Shown here piece by piece: positions 15,337 through 24,033 of a stretch of DNA of 47,719 bases. Source of the DNA: Adhaeribacter aerolatus (GTDB taxonomy: Bacteria > Bacteroidota > Bacteroidia > Cytophagales > Hymenobacteraceae). Position 1 is the stretch's first letter; every line of letters starts with the position of its first letter. Location: positions 1-47,719 of the forward strand of contig NZ_BJYS01000052.1 in the NCBI RefSeq assembly GCF_007991635.1. Reading direction: 5' to 3'. Below the pieces are notes generated by a model, which saw nothing but the letters and a program-made list of their open reading frames with translations, did no database searches and was not told where the DNA came from. The position numbers and the translations under genes were made by a program.

Positions 15337-16203
15337 CTAAGGCAAAACCTTTTTCTTGCGAGCATCTGAGTTCAGGAATTTATTTAAAGGTATATTTTTC
15401 TGTTCTTTAAGCCCCTGTATAACCGAAGCGGCATTTACCTGGGCACCGGCTTCGATGGTATGCGTGTGGTCGGTGGTGTTAAAATATTCAGCTTTTACTT
15501 TTGCTTCGCCTTCAGCTTCATACCGGTCCGAAATTATTTTGTTTAAATCGATGAAATAAGCACCGCCTTGGTTCGCGGCTTCGGCGGCCCATTTGCCGTA
15601 GTCCTGGCCATTGCGGTTGGCTTTACCCTCTTTCCAGGTGTTGCGGGGTACCGGGGATAACACAATGGCCGTAGCGCCTTTGGCTTTAACATCCGCAATA
15701 TATTGCCGCAGGTACCAGCCGTAAGAGTGCACCGTTTCGTGTTTTTTGGTAATCAGGTTGTCTATTTCTTCGGATTCATCTCCGTTGCTTTTAATAGTAC
15801 CGCGGGCCCTTAGTGTATCGTTTACCGGACTACTATCGTTGTGCCCGAATTGTATCATCACAAAATCACCGGGTTTAATATTTACGAGCACTTTGTCCCA
15901 CAAACCCATGGTACGGAACGTGCGGCTGCTGGTACCGCCCAAAGCATTATTCCGCACCAAAATTTTAGTAGTGTCAAAATAAGCCGGCAGAAAATTGCCC
16001 CAGCCCCACAATCCACCATCGCCTTTACCCTTGCCATTTTTAACCGTGGAGTCGCCGATAAGGAATAAAGTTGGCTTTTGGCTGGCGTGGTTTGGTTGTT
16101 TACAAGCGTAAACAGCTACGGCCAAAGAAAAAAACATAACCAACCAATATTTTACCTGGGCTGCTCTTTTAAGATTATGTGCTTCCCTATTTTTCGATTT
16201 CAT
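15337..16203 (-). CDS. Rhamnogalacturonan acetylesterase, CE12 (copy 1), probable lipoprotein
   Basis: A 288-residue SGNH hydrolase that removes acetyl groups from rhamnogalacturonan. Block I is LIGDSTV (nucleophilic Ser), block III is FGHNDSS, and block V is DHTHTIEAGA (Asp/His of the triad), with the family's SYGWYLRQYI and VPRNTW between. The start MKSKNREAH is followed by a hydrophobic segment ending VYACKQ, a plausible lipobox, so the enzyme is probably anchored in an outer or periplasmic membrane face. It is a diverged tandem paralogue of the next gene upstream (16462-17259). The two are separated by a 258-base gap holding an inverted repeat. Confidence 0.9.
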   Translation of the reverse strand: MKSKNREAHNLKRAAQVKYWLVMFFSLAVAVYACKQPNHASQKPTLFLIGDSTVKNGKGKGDGGLWGWGNFLPAYFDTTKILVRNNALGGTSSRTFRTMGLWDKVLVNIKPGDFVMIQFGHNDSSPVNDTLRARGTIKSNGDESEEIDNLITKKHETVHSYGWYLRQYIADVKAKGATAIVLSPVPRNTWKEGKANRNGQDYGKWAAEAANQGGAYFIDLNKIISDRYEAEGEAKVKAEYFNTTDHTHTIEAGAQVNAASVIQGLKEQKNIPLNKFLNSDARKKKVLP

Positions 16204-16261
16204 AACAGCTTGTACCTTTTAGGGGCAATATAGATGATTAAAAATTAGTTATATTTTGCTT

Positions 16262-16431
16262 TTGCTGGCGCGAGCGTTCTGCTTGTGCCTGGTTAATTCG
16301 GCCTCTGGCCGCTTGTTGAAATATTTGTTTTTATAATTAGTAATTGCTTGTAGGTCAAAAATTTATAAAACTAACAGCTTATCGGTTAGAACCCGGGAAA
16401 GAAGACACGAGCGGGACGCTCGCGCCAGCAA
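16262..16431. repeat. MITE-like inverted repeat between the CE12 copies
   Basis: TTGCTGGCGCGAGCG (16262-16276) returns as its exact reverse complement at 16417-16431. The similarity extends inward for 13 more bases with four changes, all transitions, giving 28-base arms with about 24 matches. The roughly 115 bases between the arms encode nothing visible. It looks like a small non-autonomous element or an extragenic repeat with GC-rich ends in an otherwise AT-rich gap. Confidence 0.6.
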
Positions 16432-16461
16432 GAGCCAGTAAGAGTCAGCAATATTTAAAAA

Positions 16462-17259
16462 TCAATTCTCATATTTCCGCTTCCGGATGAGGTATTTATT
16501 TAAATCTAATTTTTTATGTTGCTTTATACCCGTTACCACCGAGGCGGCATTTTCGAGGGCTCCCGCCGGGTTCGTGTGGGTGTGGTCGCCGGGGAAATAT
16601 TCTTTAACTTTTTCGGGTCCCATTTTATCGTACTTATCGGCGGTGATGCGGTTTAGGTCGATGAAATACACGTCTTCGGCCTGGGCTACTTCGGCAGCCC
16701 ACTTCCCGAAAGTGTCGCTGGCCCGCAATACTTTACCGTCCTGCCACTGGTTGCGGGGAATCATAGAAAGGATAATGGGCGTTGCGCCTTTGGCTTTGGT
16801 TTCATTTACAAATTTACGCAGGTACCAGCCGTAGGTATGCACCGTTTCTTCTGTACCGTTAGGCCAGGTTAGTTCTTTCGTTTCATCACCGCTGCCCCGC
16901 AAAACGCCGCGGTAACCGGCTTTGGTGGTATCGGGTGGACTGCCTTCGTTGTGGCCAAACTGCATCATCACAAAATCGCCGGCTTTTAGCGTCGACAATA
17001 CTTTATCCCAACGACCTTCTTTTATAAAAGTGCGGGTGCTGCGGCCCGCCATGGCCTGGTTACTTACGTTAATCCGGGTAGTATCGAAAAGCTCGGCTAT
17101 ATAACTCCCCCATCCGCCGTAACCCGCGTTAGTATTTCGGACGGTTGAATCGCCAATAATATACAAGACTGGTTTGGCCACTGGAGTTTTACTAGCGAGG
17201 CACCCGCAAAATATTAAAATGCCAAGCAGCAAAAATTTAAAAATACACTTACTTAACAT
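16462..17259 (-). CDS. Rhamnogalacturonan acetylesterase, CE12 (copy 2), probable lipoprotein
   Basis: A 265-residue SGNH hydrolase paralogous to the downstream copy. Block I is IIGDSTV, block III is FGHNEGS (Glu in place of the usual Asp after Asn), block V is GDHTHTNPAGA. TYGWYLRKFV and IPRNQW match copy 1. The N-terminal hydrophobic segment ends IFCGCLAS, a plausible lipobox. It starts only eight bases after the stop of the PL11 gene, so PL11 and this esterase form an operon; deacetylation would open the backbone to the lyase. Confidence 0.9.
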   Translation of the reverse strand: MLSKCIFKFLLLGILIFCGCLASKTPVAKPVLYIIGDSTVRNTNAGYGGWGSYIAELFDTTRINVSNQAMAGRSTRTFIKEGRWDKVLSTLKAGDFVMMQFGHNEGSPPDTTKAGYRGVLRGSGDETKELTWPNGTEETVHTYGWYLRKFVNETKAKGATPIILSMIPRNQWQDGKVLRASDTFGKWAAEVAQAEDVYFIDLNRITADKYDKMGPEKVKEYFPGDHTHTNPAGALENAASVVTGIKQHKKLDLNKYLIRKRKYEN

Positions 17260-17267
17260 AACTTATA

Positions 17268-19124
17268 TTATTTTGTCCGGCCAGGCGCAACCGAGATGGC
17301 TGGTCGTTTAATATTTTTAGTACCATTGCCTAAATAGAAACCAGGATGCGGCGGTTGATTATAAGCTACATTTTGCCAGGCGATTGCCATACGGTATTGC
17401 GGATCGTGCATGAGAGTTGGCATTCGGTGCTCCGTGGGAATAGTGGTGGTAAAGATGCGCAATTCCTGGTTATCGGTGGTCCGGAATATTACTTCTTCCC
17501 GCCAATCACCCAAAATATCGGCGCTTAAGGCTGGGGTAGATTTAGAGCCGTTGTTAGAAGTGCAGCCTTCGGCAGTAAACATACGTCCGGCCTGGTATTT
17601 GTCGATGTGGTTGCCATCCAGCAATTCGCGGGCCAGGTCGCCGTCCCACCAAATCACAAAGTTAGTTGAAGGGGGATTTCCGCCGATTTTGGCACCTTTC
17701 AGGTTGAGCAAACCTTGGGAACCGGAAAACCACATTTCGGCACCCGGATTATTTGGGTCAATATCGGCGGCTACGCCCCGGCCCACATCTTTGCCTTCGT
17801 GGCCGCGCCACAATATTTCACCGGTACGGGCATCGTACAACGCAGCGCCGGGTCCGGAGGTATTGGTTTCATTTTCGTGGATGCCAAAAACTTCAAGACC
17901 AGGCCGGTTCGGGTCTAAATCAGTAACGTGCAGGGCATCGCCGTGGCGCAAACCAGTCGTAAATAAACCGTGGCCGTTGTCGTCGACTACCATTGAACCG
18001 TAAATAATTTCGTCCTTGCCGTCTTGGTCTACATCGGCAATGCTTAAGCCGTGGTTGCCCATTCCGGAATAAGGATTCTCCCGGTTCTGCGAATCGAAAA
18101 TCCAGCGGGAGGTTAATTGCTTGTTGCGGTAATCCCAGGCAGCAATTACCGAACGGCCGTAATAGCCCCGGCACATGAGCACACTGGGTAATTTGCCATC
18201 AAGGTAAGCCGCACCAGCCACAAAGCGATCGACCCGGTTGCCGGTATTATCGTTGCCGCCGTTGCCGCCTACGCCGCCCCAGCCACCTAAATCACCGCGC
18301 GCCGGAATATAATTGGCCGTAGCCAAGGCTGCGCCGGTCAGGCCGCTGAAAACCGTAAAATATTCGGGTCCTTTTAATATTTTGCCGTTCTGTTCGCGCC
18401 AATCGGCGTTGGCATCGCCAATAATTTTGCCTTTACCGTCTTTGGTGCCATCCGCAGTTTTGCAGGAGAATTCAGCGTGACCGTCGCCGTCCATATCAAT
18501 CACAATAAACTGCGTGTAATGAGCACCTTCCCGAATATTTTTACCCAGATTGATTTCCCAGAGCAGCGTGCCGTTTAATTTATAAGCCTGAAAAATGGGT
18601 TCATCGGTAAAGCCATTGGCGGGCGTATCGAGGCTGCGGCCGGTCTGGTGTAATATTATTTCGTATTCGCCGTCGCCATCCAGGTCGCCGATGGATGCAT
18701 CGTTGGGCGTGTACCCGGGCGGCGTTTTTAGCGGAATGGCTAAATATTGCTGTACCGGAGCTTGGGCCGGTAACGTAAAGGCAGCGCTTACCTCTTGTTC
18801 TTTACCGTTTAAAACGGGTTTTACATAATAGGCATTTGGCTGGCTGATATCGACCTTGGAATCTTGGAAATTGGTGCTTTGGGTAAGTGGTTGCGGGTTA
18901 AGTTTAACCGGTTTTTTACTACCGGTTTTCCGGTACAGGTTAAAAGCAATATTAACCGGGTCGGTACCCAGCATCCGCCAGCTTACAAACACTTTGCCTT
19001 CTCCCTGGTGAACGGCCACCACTCCCCGGCCAAGGTTTTCCATCAACCGTTGCCCCAGAACATTGGTCGTAGACCAGTTAGAAATCAGGAAGATGAGTAA
19101 CCCAAGTATAAGTTTGTAAACCAT
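17268..19124 (-). CDS. Rhamnogalacturonan lyase, PL11
   Basis: A 618-residue secreted lyase that cleaves the rhamnogalacturonan-I backbone by beta-elimination, giving unsaturated ends for GH105. The chosen ATG at 19124 begins MVYKLILGLLIFLI, a signal peptide; an in-frame TTG at 19157 would add 11 residues ahead of it and is less likely. After the signal come RLMENLGRGVVAV, a fibronectin-like N-terminal part, then the eight-bladed propeller with many calcium-type loops (IGDLDGDGEYE, VIDMDGDGHAEF, IADVDQDGKDEI). The end has MHDPQYRMAIAWQNVAYNQPPH, typical of PL11. Length fits the family. It heads the operon PL11-CE12, possibly with the second CE12. Confidence 0.95.
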   Translation of the reverse strand: MVYKLILGLLIFLISNWSTTNVLGQRLMENLGRGVVAVHQGEGKVFVSWRMLGTDPVNIAFNLYRKTGSKKPVKLNPQPLTQSTNFQDSKVDISQPNAYYVKPVLNGKEQEVSAAFTLPAQAPVQQYLAIPLKTPPGYTPNDASIGDLDGDGEYEIILHQTGRSLDTPANGFTDEPIFQAYKLNGTLLWEINLGKNIREGAHYTQFIVIDMDGDGHAEFSCKTADGTKDGKGKIIGDANADWREQNGKILKGPEYFTVFSGLTGAALATANYIPARGDLGGWGGVGGNGGNDNTGNRVDRFVAGAAYLDGKLPSVLMCRGYYGRSVIAAWDYRNKQLTSRWIFDSQNRENPYSGMGNHGLSIADVDQDGKDEIIYGSMVVDDNGHGLFTTGLRHGDALHVTDLDPNRPGLEVFGIHENETNTSGPGAALYDARTGEILWRGHEGKDVGRGVAADIDPNNPGAEMWFSGSQGLLNLKGAKIGGNPPSTNFVIWWDGDLARELLDGNHIDKYQAGRMFTAEGCTSNNGSKSTPALSADILGDWREEVIFRTTDNQELRIFTTTIPTEHRMPTLMHDPQYRMAIAWQNVAYNQPPHPGFYLGNGTKNIKRPAISVAPGRTK

Positions 19125-19194
19125 CGTCCTGTTCGGGTTAAGGTTTGTTACCAGCAATTAAAGTAGTAAAATGGCCTTTTACCAAGTAACCAAT

Positions 19195-20034
19195 TTATTC
19201 CTGGGTTGCCATTGGCCGATCGTTGCGGGACCATTCGCTCCAGGAACCAACATATAGTTTCGGAATATTTAGGCCGGCGTAATCCATGGCCAGCAAGGTA
19301 TGGCAGGCGGTAACCCCGGAACCACAATGCACCACCACGTTCCCGGGCTCATGGTTTTCTAAAGCGGCGGTATATTTTGCTTTTAATTTGTCGGGTGGTA
19401 AAAAGAAGCCATTGGCATCTAAGTTGCCGGCAAACGGAATATTAACGGCACCCGGAATATGACCGGCAATTAAATCAATTGGTTCTCTTTCGCCCCGATA
19501 CCGAAATCCTTCCCGTACATCAATTACCAGATAATTTGCATCCTCCCGGATTTTATCTACTTCGTCTATAGCTACTGTTTGCAGTTGCCAGCCCTTTTGC
19601 GGATACGAAGGAGCGGCTACCACTTTCTCCGAGCCAGCACTGCTGGGAAAACCAGCCTCCAACGCAGCCTGATAACCACCATCCAGTACCTGCACCGACG
19701 CGTGCCCAATGGCTCTTAGCATCCACCAGAAGCGGGCTGCCGCATTGGCGCCGTTCTTGTCGTCGTAAACCACCACATGGCTTTCGGGGGTAATGCCTAA
19801 TAGGCCCAGCACTTGTGCAAACTTTTCTATATCGGGTAAAGGGTGGCGCCCCCCTTCGGCAGCATCCGGTTTTTTATTAGCCAGTTCTTCTTCCAAATCT
19901 ACAAAGAGCGCCCCCGCCAAATGCTCTGCTTCGTACTTTTCCCGGGCATCCGGACCAGTACGCGCATCAACAAGCACTAGGTTTGTGGCATCTTTTAAAC
20001 GGAGTAATTCTTGGGGATTTAGGATAGATTTCAT
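19195..20034 (-). CDS. sseA: Sulfurtransferase (3-mercaptopyruvate sulfurtransferase/thiosulfate type, two rhodanese domains)
   Basis: A 279-residue cytoplasmic protein with two rhodanese domains. The first (about 10-130) is the inactive structural one, with LVDARTGPDAREKYEAEH and HVVVYDDKNGANAARFWW-type motifs. The second (about 155-275) has HIPGAVNIPFA and the active loop CGSGVTA. A CGSG(V/T)T loop favours 3-mercaptopyruvate over thiosulfate as sulfur donor. The start ATG at 20034 leads directly into the first domain. The gene lies between the pectin locus and map, on the same strand as both, with gaps of 70 and 168 bases. Confidence 0.92.
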   Translation of the reverse strand: MKSILNPQELLRLKDATNLVLVDARTGPDAREKYEAEHLAGALFVDLEEELANKKPDAAEGGRHPLPDIEKFAQVLGLLGITPESHVVVYDDKNGANAAARFWWMLRAIGHASVQVLDGGYQAALEAGFPSSAGSEKVVAAPSYPQKGWQLQTVAIDEVDKIREDANYLVIDVREGFRYRGEREPIDLIAGHIPGAVNIPFAGNLDANGFFLPPDKLKAKYTAALENHEPGNVVVHCGSGVTACHTLLAMDYAGLNIPKLYVGSWSEWSRNDRPMATQE

Positions 20035-20202
20035 AGGGAATTTGATTATTTCATCTTTCGGTAAAAATTAAAAACTTTTACCTTTCTAAAAATAATAACG
20101 GACTTAATTGGCAAAAGGATAGCTTATTAACCAGTGGAGCTACAATTGTAAAAAGAACTCTATTGATCGGTTCTGAAAACGCTCCGGCACTTTATTGGCC
20201 GC

Positions 20203-20967
20203 TCAGTTCCAGATTTCGTTCATGAGGGTTAAAATAATAGGTTTATCCTCCGTCACCACAATGGTGTGTTCGTGCTGGGCTACGTACCCGCCTTTGTTTC
20301 CCACCAAGGTCCAGCCGTCTTTTTGGGTATTGGCATTGGTCGAAACGGTGGAGATAAAGGTTTCGATGGCGACCACCGAATTTTTCCGGAACCTGGTTAC
20401 ATTATACTTGTCGTAGTAGTTGGCTATTTCATGGGGTTCTTCGTGCAGCCGCCGGCCGATGCCATGCCCGGTTAAGTTTTTAATAACTTTATAACCCGCT
20501 TTTTTGGCTTCTGTTTCGATAAGCCTCCCAATCTCGGCTACGCGCACCCCACCTTTAATATTCTGAATAGCTTTCTGCAGTATAGTTTTGGAAGCCTCAA
20601 CCAAAGGCTGATGCTGGTGCACATCCTTACCCAGCACAAAAGACCCGCCATTATCCGACCAGAACCCATCCAGTTCCGCCGACACATCAACATTTATCAG
20701 GTCGCCTTCCTGTAATATTTTGTGCGCGGAAGGAATGCCATGGGCTACTTCCTGATTAATACTGATGCAGGTCCAGCCCGGGAAATTATAAGAAAGCCGG
20801 GGAGCCGAATTAGCGCCTAAATTATTAAGAATCTGGCCGCCGAAATCGTCGAGTTCTTTCGCGGTCATACCGGGCCGGGCGTGGTTTCGCATTTCTTTCA
20901 GCGTAATGGCTACCGCCTCGCTAACCCGCATCATTCCGGTTAATTCTTCTTCTTTGGTTATAGACAT
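20203..20967 (-). CDS. map: Type I methionine aminopeptidase
   Basis: A 254-residue cytosolic metallopeptidase that removes the initiator methionine. All five metal ligands are visible: Asp in NVDVSAELDGFWSDNGG (two Asp), His in GHGIGRRLHEEP, Glu in VVAIETFIS, and Glu in VAQHEHTIVV. The His that contacts substrate lies in VAHGIPS. There is no N-terminal zinc-finger extension. The catalytic-site phrase AIETFIST differs slightly from the common TIEPM, as in a second class of Bacteroidota MetAPs. It begins ten bases after the stop of the DUF7935-like gene, so the two are co-transcribed. Confidence 0.93.
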   Translation of the reverse strand: MSITKEEELTGMMRVSEAVAITLKEMRNHARPGMTAKELDDFGGQILNNLGANSAPRLSYNFPGWTCISINQEVAHGIPSAHKILQEGDLINVDVSAELDGFWSDNGGSFVLGKDVHQHQPLVEASKTILQKAIQNIKGGVRVAEIGRLIETEAKKAGYKVIKNLTGHGIGRRLHEEPHEIANYYDKYNVTRFRKNSVVAIETFISTVSTNANTQKDGWTLVGNKGGYVAQHEHTIVVTEDKPIILTLMNEIWN

Positions 20968-20977
20968 GTTTTATAAA

Positions 20978-21502
20978 TTAAAAAACCTGGTTAATTTCCT
21001 GTTTCAGGAAACTGATGGCGGAGCCGGTAGGCTCTTTTTCGGTAGCCAGAATATTTTCCAGAATGCGTTTGGCTAAATCGGTACCTTTGGCATTTTCCGG
21101 TAATTCATGATATACCCGATTGATGAGCGTTACTACTTCTTCTTTAGACCGTTTTACCATTTGCCAGGCCTGGTCGCTCATATACATTTGCTGCGAAACG
21201 TTGTGGTTAAATTCTTCGCGGATTTCGGCCAGCAACACGCGCTGATATTCGGCGGCCGATTGGCCGGCACTGCTCACCCGCACCAAAATATTGCTGGGCG
21301 TAATACGTTCGAGCAATAAGCAAACCCTTTCGTAAGCCTGCAACCGGATAGGCAGCACCACTTCCGAATTTTTCATCCGTAGTTCCAGTATGCGTTTCTG
21401 GTATTCTTTCGTTAAATAATTATTTACCAAAGAATACATGCCGTACAAAACCAGGGCAGCGGGTAAAATAACTTTCAGCAGGTCAAAAATATATTCCGTC
21501 AT
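20978..21502 (-). CDS. DUF7935-like membrane-anchored protein
   Basis: A 174-residue protein with one N-terminal membrane helix (about residues 7-28, LLKVILPAALVLYGMYSLV) and a soluble helical remainder containing LRLQAYERVCLLLERI and EIREEFNHNVSQQMYMS. This pattern is widespread and conserved in Bacteroidota as an uncharacterised family. No catalytic motif is seen. It is followed after ten bases by map. Its role is unknown; a membrane-linked cytoplasmic function is inferred from topology. Confidence 0.75.
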   Translation of the reverse strand: MTEYIFDLLKVILPAALVLYGMYSLVNNYLTKEYQKRILELRMKNSEVVLPIRLQAYERVCLLLERITPSNILVRVSSAGQSAAEYQRVLLAEIREEFNHNVSQQMYMSDQAWQMVKRSKEEVVTLINRVYHELPENAKGTDLAKRILENILATEKEPTGSAISFLKQEINQVF

Positions 21503-21621
21503 AAATCTAGTTATTCGGTAAGATGCGTAAAAATAGAGAAATTAAGTAATGAATTATTTCGGGTAACCGCCTGTTTTGTTACTATATGTAAATTGACTGA
21601 ACAAAATTGTTAAATATTAGT

Positions 21622-21629
21622 TAATTTTG
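21622..21629 (+). promoter_or_regulatory. Probable -7 box of the IscA-like gene
   Basis: TAATTTTG matches the Bacteroidota -7 consensus TAnnTTTG and lies 20 bases before the ATG. No well-spaced -33 TTG was found. Confidence 0.4.
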
Positions 21630-21648
21630 CATAGTTAAATCTAGAACC

Positions 21649-22002
21649 ATGGAAACAGCAACTTTAAATAAAACTGCTCCAGTTAGCTTAACGCCCCGGG
21701 CTATCGAAGAAGTTAAAATTATCATGAAAGATAAAAACGTACCCGCTGAATATGGGTTACGGATTGGGGTGCAAGGTGGCGGCTGCTCGGGTATGTCCTA
21801 CCTGTTGGGCTTCGATAAAAAGAAGGATAACGACGAAACCTTTATTATTGGCGGAGTAGAAGTAATTATGGATAAAAAGCACGGCATGTACGTGATGGGT
21901 ATGGAAGTAGATTTCCAGGATGGCCTGAACGCCCGTGGTTTTACCTTTAGCAACCCGCAAGCCAAAAGTACCTGCGGTTGCGGCAGCTCTTTTTCTGCTT
22001 AA
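21649..22002 (+). CDS. HesB/IscA-family iron-sulfur cluster assembly protein
   Basis: A 117-residue A-type carrier that receives and passes on Fe-S clusters. The three ligand cysteines are visible: Cys in GVQGGGCSGMSY (about residue 46) and the C-terminal pair in STCGCGSSF. The body VTLTPRAIEEVKIIM-like start (here SLTPRAIEEVKIIM) and LGFDKKKDNDE match the family. Length is typical. It is monocistronic, with a -7 box 20 bases upstream and a terminator 36 bases after the stop. Whether it is IscA, ErpA or SufA cannot be told. Confidence 0.93.
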   Translation: METATLNKTAPVSLTPRAIEEVKIIMKDKNVPAEYGLRIGVQGGGCSGMSYLLGFDKKKDNDETFIIGGVEVIMDKKHGMYVMGMEVDFQDGLNARGFTFSNPQAKSTCGCGSSFSA

Positions 22003-22037
22003 TATTTCTAACGCTAAGTCAAAGCATTTTAAAAATC

Positions 22038-22064
22038 AAAGCCACTCCCAGAGTGGCTTTTTTT
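22038..22064 (+). terminator. Rho-independent terminator after the IscA-like gene
   Basis: A ten-base-pair stem (22038-22047 with 22051-22060), a three-base loop and a run of seven Ts. Confidence 0.9.
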
Positions 22065-22572
22065 ATTTTATATCAGTTATTCCATTATTACTTGGTTATT
22101 ACGCATAACCGTACACGATTGGTCATCCTGGGCTTGCCGAAGGAACTAATAAAGTTATATAAAAGTAGATTTATTTGTTACGACAAGCGCAATATGACTA
22201 TACTATTAACGTCATTATCTGCATGATTTTATTATAGATAGGACTTTTACAAAATGGTTTTTTAACATTGTAAATCCTCTCCCTTGCCCCCTCCGAAGGG
22301 GGACTTTCAATAATTTTGCGAAAGTCCTGATATCTTTTAAATTGATTAACCTTCTTTGCAGCCATGAAAAAGCACAGAGCAATTCCCCGTGCCTTCATTC
22401 AATCATATAAACAGAAGCAGCTGTTTAGCGAATATTTAATTGCCTGGTCAGTAGCCCTTGCGTTGTGTTTTCACCGGCAAGCAGTCTGGCTAAAGCTTTA
22501 AAATTGGCAATGATAACACCACCAATGGCGACCATTCTTGCTTTTCGTTTAAATTCTAAACTGCTTCAGAAG
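22065..22572. other. Intergenic region with nested hairpin repeat and gene debris
   Basis: The 500 bases hold a GC-rich hairpin (22289-22294 with 22299-22304, CCCCCT/AGGGGG) overlapping a second one (GGACTTTC 22303-22310 with 22320-22327). A 45-codon plus-strand frame (22364-22501, MKKHRAIPRAF) and an overlapping minus-strand frame with IANFKALARLLAGE look like debris; neither is assignable. No intact gene is supported. Confidence 0.4.
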
Positions 22573-23880
22573 TTAAACTTTATAAAACAGCCATTTTGAT
22601 AGCTCGCGGTAGTTAACTTTTTTGCCATACATTAATATACCCACCCGATAAATACGCGCCGCTATCCAGGTGGTAAAAATAAAACCGAGTACCAAAAGCC
22701 CCATCGACAGCAGCAGTTCGGGCAAGGGCACACCAAACGGAATCCGCAGCATCATGGCAATGGGCGAGGTAAACGGAATGATCGACATCCAGAAAGCTAC
22801 TGCCCCGTCTGGGTTCCGGATAATAACGGTTTGGGCTACCACAAAGGTAATAATCAGCGGAATGGTAATTGGGAGCATAAACTGCTGGGTATCGGTTTCG
22901 TTGTCTACCGCAGCGCCAACTGCCCCAAATAGGGCTCCATAGAGCAAATAACCACCTAAAAAGTAAAACACAAAACAGCCCAAAATCATCGGCAAGTTCA
23001 GGTTATCGAGGGCGGTTAATATTTCGGAAGCGCCGCTGGCTTTTACCGCCGCTGGGTTTTGTACGCCGGCACCGGCTACGGTTTGGGTTTGCGCTTCGGT
23101 TAGTTTATCTTTAAAACTGGCGGTAACCGCCGAGGTAACCACTGTAGATAAGATTATCCAGAGCAGAAATTGCGTGAGCCCCACCGCCGCAATGCCTAAT
23201 ATTTTACCCATCATTAACTGAAAAGGCTTCACCGACGAAATAATTACTTCTACAATTCGACTGGTCTTTTCTTCGATTACGCCCCGCATGATCTGCACAC
23301 CGTAAATAAAAATAAACATGTAAATCAGGAAAGCGGCGGCATAACCGGCCCCGGTGGTAACAAAAGCATTATTATCTTTTTCGCCTTCTTTACTTAAATT
23401 AGTAGTGCTGATAGAGATGTCGGTTTTAATTTTATCCAGCACTTCCTGTTCAATGCCGGACCGCTGGTATTTCAGGGTTTCAATCTCCTGGCGCAGGCTG
23501 TTTTCGATGGCCAGTTTATTATCGAGGCTAATATTGGTTTTAGAGTAAAGCCGAATACCGGTGGGGTTATCGAGTTCGAGTTTGGGAATATACAGCAAAG
23601 CGGTATGGTCACTTTCTAGGAAAGCTGTTTTCAGGGTTTCTAAATTACCCTGTACCGGAATGTAAACCCGCTTCTCGTTGCTTTCGAATTTATCGCGGAA
23701 TAGTCCGCTTTCGTCCAGCACCTGAATGGTGTTGGTTTTATCCGAAACAGTTGTTAAAAAAATAGGAATTACCAGAATGGCCGCCAGCAGAATGGGCGCC
23801 AGTAAAGTCATGACAATAAAGCTTTTTTTGCGCACCCGCACCAGGTATTCCCGCTGAAATATTAACCAGATTTTATGCAT
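22573..23880 (-). CDS. ABC-2 type transporter permease (NatB-like)
   Basis: A 435-residue inner-membrane permease. From the ATG at 23880 it begins MHKIWLIFQREYLVRVRKKSF, the classic start of NatB/YhaP-like proteins; an in-frame TTG at 23916 is a weaker alternative. One helix follows (about 24-46), then a periplasmic domain of about 140 residues, then five or six helices (GAGYAAAFLIYMFIFIYG, GLTQFLLWIILST, LGCFVFYFLGGYLLYGALF, and others). RGVIEEKTSRIVEVI is a family motif. Its ATP-binding partner is not in the window, though it is often the next gene. A sodium or drug export role is known for some relatives; here it is unknown. Confidence 0.85.
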   Translation of the reverse strand: MHKIWLIFQREYLVRVRKKSFIVMTLLAPILLAAILVIPIFLTTVSDKTNTIQVLDESGLFRDKFESNEKRVYIPVQGNLETLKTAFLESDHTALLYIPKLELDNPTGIRLYSKTNISLDNKLAIENSLRQEIETLKYQRSGIEQEVLDKIKTDISISTTNLSKEGEKDNNAFVTTGAGYAAAFLIYMFIFIYGVQIMRGVIEEKTSRIVEVIISSVKPFQLMMGKILGIAAVGLTQFLLWIILSTVVTSAVTASFKDKLTEAQTQTVAGAGVQNPAAVKASGASEILTALDNLNLPMILGCFVFYFLGGYLLYGALFGAVGAAVDNETDTQQFMLPITIPLIITFVVAQTVIIRNPDGAVAFWMSIIPFTSPIAMMLRIPFGVPLPELLLSMGLLVLGFIFTTWIAARIYRVGILMYGKKVNYRELSKWLFYKV

Positions 23881-24033
23881 ACCAGAAAGGTAAGCCGCCC
23901 TGGCAGATAAATGCAAATAAATCCGGTAAAATAGATAAGCTCGTTAACCAAAAGGCTAGTAAAGCACTTAGGACATAACCCGCAGGCCAGCCTGACTTAC
24001 CGGCTAAATATTGCCCCGGACAGTAATTAGAAA

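Noticed and set aside
17410-18003. Long open frame (197 codons) on the plus strand
   Set aside because: It lies wholly antisense to the PL11 lyase gene, whose product matches its family throughout; the frame is a shadow of codon bias.
19125-19157. Longer PL11 start at TTG 19157
   Set aside because: It would put 11 polar residues before a normal signal peptide that starts at ATG 19124.
22364-22501. 45-codon frame beginning MKKHRAIPRAF
   Set aside because: No recognised family, no terminator or promoter, and an equally open minus-strand frame overlaps it; treated as debris.
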